From the NCBI GenBank assembly GCA_003132865.1, contig PKYZ01000109.1:1-8037 (forward strand): a stretch of 8,037 bases of DNA, written 5' to 3'. Positions 1 to 6,019 of the stretch are shown one piece after another. Position 1 is the stretch's first letter. Every line of letters begins with the position of its first letter. The DNA is from Bryobacterales bacterium. GTDB lineage: Bacteria; Acidobacteriota; Terriglobia; Bryobacterales; Bryobacteraceae. The notes under the pieces are model-generated. The model was given only the letters and a program-made list of their open reading frames with translations, did no database searches and was not told the DNA's origin. Position numbers and translations under genes: made by a program.

Positions 1-2
1 AT

Positions 3-3000
3 CTGCAGTCGGCCAATAGCAACGTGGGTCCGTCGATATCCGGCCCCAACTATTTGCAAATTGTTCTGACCCAGTTGCAGGAGTTGAAAGCTTTGGGTGT
101 ACAGGCCGTGTCGGTAGCGGTCCTGTTTCCTGTTCTTTATGAGCCTTTTTATGGCAGCCAGACCGCCCTCCAACCGTCCTTGGACTTCTATTCGCAGGTG
201 GCCCAGGCTGTCCGGGCCGCCGGTCTCAAACTCATTGTGGACGATGAGGCCCTGTTTTCCAATGACATAGCGGCCGGTTGGACCAACATGAACACGTTCT
301 ACGGCACGCTCACCTGGCCGCAATACATGGCGGCCCGCGCCATAATGGCCGCCACGATCGCACAGACGATGCAGCCGGATTATATCGTCCTCGCGAACGA
401 ACCCGATACGGAAGCCACGCAGACAGGCCAGCAGAATTTGAACATCCCGGCGGACGCCGCGCAGATGATTGCGGGCGAGATCGCGGCCGTTCAGGCGCTG
501 AACTTGTCCCCAGTCCCCAAGCTGGGCGCCGGCTTTGGCACTTGGCTGCTGGTTTCCGGATCCCCTGGCCTGCTGGATTACACCAACGCCTACGTTGCCC
601 TGCCCCTGGACTACATCGATATCCATATTATTCCGATCACTACGACGGCGCAGCAGCAGGACAATTTCATCGCTAACTCGCTGACCGTCGCCAGTGCGGC
701 CGCAGCCGCCGGCAAGCCGGTCGCAATAAGCCAGGCTTGGCTGTCGAAGGCGATGGCCAGCGAATGGGATGTTCTCTCCGTCGACACGATCCGCGCCCGC
801 CAGCCTTTCAGCTTCTGGGCTCCTCTCGACGCCTATTTCCTGCAGACCATGCAAGCTCTGGGGAACTACACGCAGATGCTCTATCTTGTGGCGGAAGGGT
901 CGGCTTACTTCTTCGCGTACCAGACATATGGCGGAACCGGCGCCAATGGCGGAGCCGCAAACTGTACGTGCACAACCACGAGTTGTTCGCCCTACGAGAT
1001 CATGCAGACCGAGAATTCGCTGGCGAGTACGGCCGAATCGCTGCCCGCGTTCACCACTACCGCGTTTAGTTACTACGACCAACTGGTCACGCCGCCCGAC
1101 ACCATTCCGCCGTCTGTCCCGACCAACCTGACTGGCACGGCCGGCACAATCGGGGCGAACTTCTCATGGACCGCCTCTACCGACAACATCGGCGTAGCGG
1201 GTTACAACGTGTATCGCTGCACACCGCCGGGGTCCGGCCAACCCTGTGCGGGTATCTTGATCGCCAATACGGCCGGGACACCGCCGTTAACGTTTTTCAC
1301 CGACTCCGCACTGACGAGCGGCACGCTGTATAACTACCAGGTCCAAGCATTCGATTTGGCCAACAACGATTCGCCGCTTTCGACAACGCTGAGTTTACAG
1401 ACATACAGAACGTCGGCAGACTCCGCAACAAATCTAGTGGCAACGGCGGTCTCGCCCCAGGAGATCGACCTGAGCTGGTCTCCCCCCTCGAACCCTAGCG
1501 GCTTGGGCAAGTATCTGGTTTTTAGCGGGACCTCAGCCTCTAATCTCCAGCAGATCGCGGTCGCGGGGTCCACCACGACTACTTACAAGAATATGCCCCT
1601 GGCCCCGGGAACCACCTATTATTATGGCATCGTAGCCGCGGAACAGGGGATTAACGCGCCGATGTCTCTGTTCGCCTATGCCACTACGCTGCCGCTGCCC
1701 ACCCCACCCAGCGACGTAGTCGCAGCGCCTACCCCCACTATGATCGCTCTGAACTGGCAGGAGAACCCCCAGCCTGGTGGCTTACCGGTTAGTTCGTACC
1801 AGATCTTCCAGGGCACCACGCCCGGCCAACTGACCAAAATCGCCACGACGACGGCCACCACCTATACGGCGAGATCCCTAAGCGCCAATACAACCTATTA
1901 CTTCGAGATCGTGGCGATTGACACGAAATACGACGATTCGGCGCCCTCCGACCAGATATCCGTCACTACGCTGCCGATGCCCGCGGCGCCGGTTAACGTC
2001 GTACCAACGGCAAACTCCAGCACACAAGTCACGGTAACCTGGTCCGAAATCATCCCGACCAATGGTCTGCCGATTAAGTACTACTATATTTTCCGGGGGA
2101 CGTCGCCCACTGGCCTCGCCAATCTGGCCACCCGGACGGCGTCTCCATTTATCGACACCGGGGCTTCTCCGAGCACGACGTACTACTACGCGATAGAAGC
2201 GATTGACACCAGCTACAACGTCTCGCCCATGTCGGCTACGGTGAACGTCACTACGCCTCCGCTGCCCGCCGCGCCGGTCAACGTCGGGGCAACGGCAAGC
2301 TCCAGCACACAAGTCACGGTGACCTGGTCCGAAAACATCCCGCCTTATGGTCTGCCGATTCAGAACTACACTATCTTCCGGGGGACCTCGCCGGCTGGCC
2401 TCACCAAACTGACCACCCGGACCGCGTCTCCATTTATCGACACCGGAGCTCCTCCGAACACCACTTACTACTACGGAATAGAAGCGAATGACACCGGCCA
2501 CGGCGTCTCGCCCATGTCGGCTCCGCCGGCGCAGGTCACTACGCTTCCGCTGCCCGCCGCGCCGGTCAACATCGTGCCAACCGTAAACTCCAGCACAGAA
2601 GTCACGGTAACCTGGTCCGAAAACATCCCGACCAATGGTCTGCCGATTAAGTACTACTACATCTTTCGGGGAACGTCGCCCACTGGCCTCACCAAACTGG
2701 CCACCCGGACGGCGGCTCCATTTGTCGACACCGGGGATTCTTCGAACACCACTTACTACTACGCGATAGAAGCGATTGACACCGGCTATGATGTCTCGCC
2801 CATGTCGGCTACGGCGCAGGTCACTACGCCTCCGATGCCCGCCGCGCCCGCCAACGTCGTGGCAACGGCAAACTCCAGCACAGCAGACACGGTAACTTGG
2901 TCCGAAAGCATCCCGACTAATGGTCTGCCGATTCAGTACTGCAATATCTTCCGGGGCACGTCGCCCACTGGCCTGACCAAACTGACCAACCGGTCGACGC

Positions 3001-3122
3001 CTCCATTTGTCGACACCGGGGCTTCTCCGAACACCACGTACTACTACGCGATAGAAGCGGTTGACACCGGCGGAGACGTCTCGCCCATGTCGGCTACGGC
3101 GCAGGTCACTACGCCGAACTAA
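3..3122 (+). CDS. Partial large secreted protein: glycosidase-like TIM barrel plus seven FN3 domains (5' end outside window)
   Basis: The reading frame is open to the left edge, so the true start and any signal peptide lie upstream; the first in-window start codon (GTG at 24) is probably internal. Residue numbers count from that GTG. Residues 1 to about 350 look like a (beta/alpha)8 domain of glycoside hydrolase clan GH-A type: a repeated strand-helix pattern, IVLANEP at 121-127 (Glu126 at the usual acid/base place at the end of strand 4), YIDIHIIP at 197-204, and PVAISQAW at 232-239 at the strand-7 place, where the nucleophile would normally be Glu. Seven FN3 domains follow, starting near residues 360, 465, 560, 651, 746, 842 and 937, each with the typical Trp and a TTYYY-type strand. 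FN3 domains usually space or anchor secreted enzymes. Cys314, 316 and 321 lie in the linker before the FN3 array. The protein ends right after the last FN3 with no visible anchor. Export and carbohydrate binding are inferred; no substrate can be assigned. It could instead be a catalytically dead binding protein. Confidence 0.85.
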   Translation: MQSANSNVGPSISGPNYLQIVLTQLQELKALGVQAVSVAVLFPVLYEPFYGSQTALQPSLDFYSQVAQAVRAAGLKLIVDDEALFSNDIAAGWTNMNTFYGTLTWPQYMAARAIMAATIAQTMQPDYIVLANEPDTEATQTGQQNLNIPADAAQMIAGEIAAVQALNLSPVPKLGAGFGTWLLVSGSPGLLDYTNAYVALPLDYIDIHIIPITTTAQQQDNFIANSLTVASAAAAAGKPVAISQAWLSKAMASEWDVLSVDTIRARQPFSFWAPLDAYFLQTMQALGNYTQMLYLVAEGSAYFFAYQTYGGTGANGGAANCTCTTTSCSPYEIMQTENSLASTAESLPAFTTTAFSYYDQLVTPPDTIPPSVPTNLTGTAGTIGANFSWTASTDNIGVAGYNVYRCTPPGSGQPCAGILIANTAGTPPLTFFTDSALTSGTLYNYQVQAFDLANNDSPLSTTLSLQTYRTSADSATNLVATAVSPQEIDLSWSPPSNPSGLGKYLVFSGTSASNLQQIAVAGSTTTTYKNMPLAPGTTYYYGIVAAEQGINAPMSLFAYATTLPLPTPPSDVVAAPTPTMIALNWQENPQPGGLPVSSYQIFQGTTPGQLTKIATTTATTYTARSLSANTTYYFEIVAIDTKYDDSAPSDQISVTTLPMPAAPVNVVPTANSSTQVTVTWSEIIPTNGLPIKYYYIFRGTSPTGLANLATRTASPFIDTGASPSTTYYYAIEAIDTSYNVSPMSATVNVTTPPLPAAPVNVGATASSSTQVTVTWSENIPPYGLPIQNYTIFRGTSPAGLTKLTTRTASPFIDTGAPPNTTYYYGIEANDTGHGVSPMSAPPAQVTTLPLPAAPVNIVPTVNSSTEVTVTWSENIPTNGLPIKYYYIFRGTSPTGLTKLATRTAAPFVDTGDSSNTTYYYAIEAIDTGYDVSPMSATAQVTTPPMPAAPANVVATANSSTADTVTWSESIPTNGLPIQYCNIFRGTSPTGLTKLTNRSTPPFVDTGASPNTTYYYAIEAVDTGGDVSPMSATAQVTTPN
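1974..3116 (+). repeat. Four tandem ~285-bp repeats encoding near-identical FN3 domains
   Basis: Units begin at 1974, 2259, 2547 and 2832 (lengths 285, 288, 285 and 285 bp). Each starts with codons for Pro-(Met/Leu)-Pro-Ala-Ala-Pro and ends with a Val-Thr-Thr-Pro-like strand. Long stretches are identical at the DNA level, for example around CTCCAGCACA, GGTCTGCCGATT and TCTCGCCCATGTCGGCT, including silent positions. This points to recent duplication or gene conversion. The three FN3 domains upstream (about 1100-1973) are clearly diverged, so the array seems to have grown at its C-terminal end. Unit 2 carries one extra codon near 2522. The last unit stops after Thr-Pro-Asn. Confidence 0.9.
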
Positions 3123-3575
3123 AACGAAACGGGAAAGCTGGCCAAATCTCCGCAGCCGCCGATGGCGGACAACACCACTCGGAGCCTCAACGCCCGAAAT
3201 CCCGCCCAAGGGCCGGATCGCCGCTGCCTCAGGCAGCTCCAGGCAGGAAGTCTATCGCCACCGGATCAGCCTCAGCGCCACCGGAAGGCAGACTACCAGC
3301 CGCCTCAGATCCGGCTGCGTTTTTAGTTTAGTGCATGGTCATCTGCAACGGTCCGCGCCGCGGTAAGAGATGGAGGGTAATCGCGCGCCCGACCCTTGCA
3401 TCGGCATTCTGGGGCGCACCTTCGAGAATGCTTCGGACCGACAGCACCGGATTGTAGCCTGCCGTACACCCCCAACGGGTTACAGGCGCTCGATATCCAC
3501 CAGTGCGCGCCGGCTGGCCCATTCGGAGCCCACTCCCATTGTGACAGCCCGGTGACGCGTCAGCCCGCGGGGATT
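3123..3575. other. Gene-poor stretch after the FN3 protein
   Basis: I see no convincing gene in these 453 bp. Open frames on both strands (such as 3370-3555 plus and 3328-3522 minus) give Arg-, Pro- and His-rich products with no recognisable motif. Small structures are present: a hairpin GCTGCC-TCA-GGCAGC at 3223-3237, a short stem CCGCC-GAT-GGCGG at 3156-3168, and a 10-bp direct repeat CGCCACCGGA at 3256 and 3276. A terminator-like hairpin is listed separately. On the minus strand, 3539-3480 encodes a 19-residue peptide in the same frame as the 3' half of the broken small gene but beyond its stop; nothing supports it as a gene. The stretch is probably 3' UTR plus degenerate sequence. Confidence 0.5.
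3297..3324 (+). terminator. Candidate intrinsic terminator downstream of the FN3 protein gene
   Basis: CAGCCG at 3297-3302 pairs perfectly with CGGCTG at 3312-3317 around a 9-nt loop. Two nucleotides later comes a run of five T (3320-3324), then AGTTT. The orientation suits transcripts leaving the gene that ends at 3122, which would give a 3' UTR of roughly 200 nt. The stem is only 6 bp and the loop is large, so strength is uncertain. Confidence 0.4.
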
Positions 3576-3742
3576 TTATTTGAGACGATAGGCAAAGAAA
3601 GTCATTACCGCGGCTAAGCCAAGGCTGACCGTGTCAGGGTTGTCTGCATAGATCCGCACTTTGGACTGGGCACATAAATCAGAGCGACGATAAAGGCGAT
3701 CGCCCCGATCAGTACGGCTCGGATGCCTGGTCTGAAACTCAC
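3576..3742 (-). pseudogene. Small two-helix membrane protein gene broken by a one-base frameshift
   Basis: On the minus strand a GTG at 3742 starts a frame reading MSFRPGIRAVLIGAIAFI then VALIYVP, a basic N-terminus and a clear membrane helix. A GGAG stands 9 nt upstream. The frame then turns non-hydrophobic and stops at 3614. The -1 frame over the second half reads QSKVRIYADNPDTVSLG then LAAVMTFFAYRLK and stops at 3576, giving a second hydrophobic segment and a basic tail. Adding one base to the C-run (GGG on the plus strand at 3668-3670) fuses both halves into a 55-residue protein: helix, short polar loop, helix, Lys end. I do not recognise the family. The frames could differ because of a real mutation, an assembly error, or translational frameshifting, though no classic slippery heptamer is visible. 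The gene points away from the permease gene, so the gap would contain divergent starts. Confidence 0.5.
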
Positions 3743-3891
3743 TTTGGAGTGCTCCGTCTCAGGCAAAGTCTAGGCGCCGATAAGCGCAAAACGCAATACT
3801 GTTTGAAGTTAAGGCGGGTGCTTGCCGCGGGAAGGCGGGGCGCGACGTAGGGAGACTGACGTGCGATGGATGTGATACAGTCGGACGTTCC
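3743..3891. other. Divergent intergenic region between the broken small gene and the permease gene
   Basis: These 149 bp separate two divergent start codons and should hold the promoters of both. No good -35/-10 pair stands out on either strand. The AT-rich part at about 3780-3812 is the likeliest place for promoter elements. A purine-rich AGGGAGA at 3849-3855 resembles a Shine-Dalgarno site, but it is 10 nt before an out-of-frame ATG at 3866 and too far (36 nt) from the permease ATG. Confidence 0.35.
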
Positions 3892-5214
3892 ATGGCGTCC
3901 TCTGGTACCGATCATGCTGCGGCGCGCACCTCGCTGCTTCCCGTGCTGGGACTCTTCTTCGGCATTGCGGTGGCCCTCGGAAGCACGCTCGGCGTGGGCA
4001 TCCTGCGCCAGCCGGGACCGGTGGCCTCCTACCTTCGCCAGCCCTGGCTGATCATGCTGATGTGGTTTTCCGGAGCTATTTACTCAGCTTGCGGCGCTTC
4101 CAACGTTTCGGAACTGGCCACCATGATTCCGCGGGCCGGCGGCTTTTATGTTTACGCCCGCGAAGCGATGGGCGACTATGCCGGATTCGCCGTCGGCTGG
4201 TCCGATTTTCTGGGCAACGTGGCCGCCACCGCCTACGCGGCGATGGCCGCGGTCGAGTTTCTAGAGCGCTTGATTCCCCGGATCGAACCATTCGCCCAAG
4301 TAGTGGCGGCGGGCACGATCCTGGCGTTCGCCGGCATGCAATGGTTCGGCGTTCGCCTGAGCGCGGGCGTGCAGCAAGCCGCATCCGCCATCGCCGCCAT
4401 CGCCCTTTTTGGCCTGGTGCTGGCCTGTTTCATGGCGCCCGCGCCAGCCAACACGCAGCCCGCTCCACTCGCTCCGGCAAGTTTCATAGCGGCGTTGGTG
4501 CTGGCGATTCAGTCCATCGTGGTGACTTACGACGGCTGGTACGCACCCATCTATTTCGCGGAAGAGACTCGCCATCCGACCCGGCAGCTCCCGCGGGCGA
4601 TGTTTGGCGGACTCGCCCTCGTCGCAGGCATTTATTTACTCCTGAATGGAGCCTTCCTGCGCGCCCTCGGGCCGGCGGGGCTAGCCGCTTCAAAATTCGC
4701 CGCCGCAGACGCCGCCAGGCTGATCTTCGGACGCGCCAGCGAGATCGTCATCGCGGCGATCGCCGTGGTCATCTTACTGACGCTGCTCAACAGCGTGCTG
4801 ATGAGCTCGACGCGCATCTTGTTCGCCGTCAGCCGCGATGGCCTGTTCTGGCGGCGCGCCGCCCTGGTCGCGGGGAACGGCACACCACGGCCGGCGTTGG
4901 CCCTGGCTACGCTCGCCGTGGTTGGCCTGGTGCTGAGCGGGACCGTCGATCGATTGATCGCCATGGCGGGATTCTTCTACGTCGCCAGCTACTGTTCGGC
5001 TTACATTTCGCTAATCGTGCTACGCCGCACTCAGCCCGCCGCCCCGAGGCCGTTTCGCGTTTTCGGCTACCCCGCGCTGACGCTCCTGACACTGGCTGGC
5101 AGCCTCGCGTTTTTGGCGGGCGCGGTGGTGAGCGATCGGCGCAACAGTCTTTATGCTCTCCTTCTGTTGATGGCCAGTTTCCCTGTGCGATCGCTCTTTC
5201 GCTCGAGCCGCTAA
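3892..5214 (+). CDS. APC-superfamily amino-acid permease
   Basis: A 440-residue inner-membrane protein, the usual length for amino acid-polyamine-organocation (APC) transporters with about 12 helices. The Gly-rich unwound part of helix 1 is GSTLGVGILRQPG (30-42). PRAGGFYVYAREAMG (80-94) matches the conserved helix 3 region. YDGWYAPIYFAEETRHP (213-229) followed by RQLPRA matches the helix 6 and following loop of LAT/SteT-like members. SSTRILFAVSRDGLFW (305-320) and RPFRVFGYP (386-394) are also family-typical. These features favour exchange or proton-coupled uptake of an amino acid, but the substrate cannot be read from sequence. The ATG at 3892 is the only ATG/GTG start in frame before the upstream in-frame region becomes implausible; its ribosome site is weak (CGGA, 6-nt spacer). 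The gene stops 10 bp before a DDAH gene, so a methylarginine, arginine or citrulline substrate is a reasonable inference. Confidence 0.9.
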   Translation: MASSGTDHAAARTSLLPVLGLFFGIAVALGSTLGVGILRQPGPVASYLRQPWLIMLMWFSGAIYSACGASNVSELATMIPRAGGFYVYAREAMGDYAGFAVGWSDFLGNVAATAYAAMAAVEFLERLIPRIEPFAQVVAAGTILAFAGMQWFGVRLSAGVQQAASAIAAIALFGLVLACFMAPAPANTQPAPLAPASFIAALVLAIQSIVVTYDGWYAPIYFAEETRHPTRQLPRAMFGGLALVAGIYLLLNGAFLRALGPAGLAASKFAAADAARLIFGRASEIVIAAIAVVILLTLLNSVLMSSTRILFAVSRDGLFWRRAALVAGNGTPRPALALATLAVVGLVLSGTVDRLIAMAGFFYVASYCSAYISLIVLRRTQPAAPRPFRVFGYPALTLLTLAGSLAFLAGAVVSDRRNSLYALLLLMASFPVRSLFRSSR

Positions 5215-5224
5215 GATAGGTTCC

Positions 5225-6007
5225 ATGCCGCTTACTGCCATCAGCCGTGCTGTTAGCGCATCCATCAACGATTGCCAACTGGCCTTTGTGGAGCGACAGC
5301 CCATCGATATCGGCAAAGCGATCGCGCAACACGACCAATACGAAACTTGCCTGGCATCGCTGGGAATCGCCGTGGTTTCGCTGCCGGCCGTGCCGAACCT
5401 GCCGGATGCGGTCTTTGTCGAAGACCCCGCGATCGTACTGGATGAGATCGCCATCATGACGCGCATGGGCGCGGAGTCCCGGCGGGGCGAATCGGCGAGC
5501 CTGGCCGAGGCCATCGCGCGGTTCCGTCCGCTGCGCTGGATCACGGAGCCGGGAACGCTCGAAGGCGGCGACGTGGTGCGGATCGGTTCCACGCTGTTCG
5601 TGGGGAGATCCGCACGCAGCAACGACGCGGGCATTGCCCAGTTGGCGCGCGAGCTGGCGCCGCTCGGATGTGCGGTGCGGGCCGTTGAAATGAAAAGTTG
5701 TTTGCATCTCAAATCGGCTTGCACATATCTGGGACGGGACACGCTGCTGGCGAATCGCGACTGGGTGGACCTGGGACCGTTCGGGAATGCGCGGGTGATC
5801 GAGGTGGCGGCGGGGGAACCGGCCGCGGCGGACGTGCTGGCGATCGGCGATACCGCGATCATTCCGGCATCGTTCCCGGAGACCGCGCGCATCCTGGACC
5901 GTGCCGGCTGGCGAGTGCTCGCGATCGACGTCTCGGAATTGCAGAAAGCGGAAGCGGGGGTCACGTGCATGAGCTTGATCTTCACTGCATCCCCGACCGG
6001 CGTATAA
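5225..6007 (+). CDS. ddaH: N(G),N(G)-dimethylarginine dimethylaminohydrolase (DDAH)
   Basis: This 260-residue protein matches the bacterial DDAH length (about 254) and belongs to the guanidine-modifying (pentein) superfamily. The family hydrolyses N-methylated arginines (ADMA, L-NMMA) to citrulline and di- or monomethylamine in the cytoplasm through a covalent Cys-thiouronium intermediate. Visible signature residues: DAVFVEDPA at 61-69 (Asp61, Glu66 and Asp67, substrate binding), TLEGGDV at 111-117 (Glu113), CLHLKSACTYLG at 159-170 (catalytic His161) and KAEAGVTCMSLIF at 241-253 (catalytic Cys248). The order and spacing agree with Pseudomonas aeruginosa DDAH (Glu114, His162, Cys249). The N-terminal SRAVSASINDCQLAF block is also family-typical. 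The ATG at 5225 lies 10 bp after the permease stop, with AGG four bases before it, so the two genes are probably co-transcribed. Arginine deiminase is less likely because that family is much longer (about 400 residues). ADMA itself as substrate is inferred. Confidence 0.92.
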   Translation: MPLTAISRAVSASINDCQLAFVERQPIDIGKAIAQHDQYETCLASLGIAVVSLPAVPNLPDAVFVEDPAIVLDEIAIMTRMGAESRRGESASLAEAIARFRPLRWITEPGTLEGGDVVRIGSTLFVGRSARSNDAGIAQLARELAPLGCAVRAVEMKSCLHLKSACTYLGRDTLLANRDWVDLGPFGNARVIEVAAGEPAAADVLAIGDTAIIPASFPETARILDRAGWRVLAIDVSELQKAEAGVTCMSLIFTASPTGV

Positions 6008-6008
6008 T
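5981..6008 (+). promoter_or_regulatory. Candidate sigma70-type promoter inside the end of the DDAH gene
   Basis: A perfect TATAAT at 6003-6008 overlaps the DDAH stop codon (TAA at 6005-6007). TTCACT at 5981-5986, 4 of 6 matches to TTGACA, lies 16 bp upstream. Transcription would start near 6014-6016, only about 4-6 nt before the ATG at 6020. No Shine-Dalgarno sequence lies between them (TCGTATTCACC). This fits a nearly leaderless transcript for the downstream hydrolase. The -10 match could be chance. Confidence 0.45.
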
Positions 6009-6019
6009 TCGTATTCACC

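Noticed and set aside
1974..3116. Repeat array considered as CRISPR or a mobile element
   Set aside because: The units are coding, about 285 bp and in frame, with no spacers, terminal inverted repeats or transposase.
3156..3168. Hairpin CCGCC-GAT-GGCGG as a terminator for the FN3 protein gene
   Set aside because: Only 5 bp with a 3-nt loop and no T-run after it; the hairpin at 3297-3324 is the better candidate.
1878..3209. A 443-residue open frame on the minus strand
   Set aside because: It is the antisense of the FN3 tandem repeats. Its apparent internal repeats (RRSDLRRSRHGRD) are just the mirror of the coding repeats.
3328..3555. Overlapping small open frames on both strands in the gap
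   Set aside because: No ribosome site, motif or hydrophobic pattern, and the composition looks like random GC-rich sequence. A faint likeness of the minus-strand peptide (ILEGAPQNADARVGR) to an ABC permease segment was too short to trust.
4062..5219. A 385-residue plus-strand frame overlapping the permease
   Set aside because: Arg-rich shadow frame; the other frame encodes all the APC motifs and membrane helices.
5975..6008. TTGATC at 5975 as the -35 partner of TATAAT
   Set aside because: The spacer would be 22 bp, too long for sigma70-type promoters; TTCACT with 16 bp fits better.
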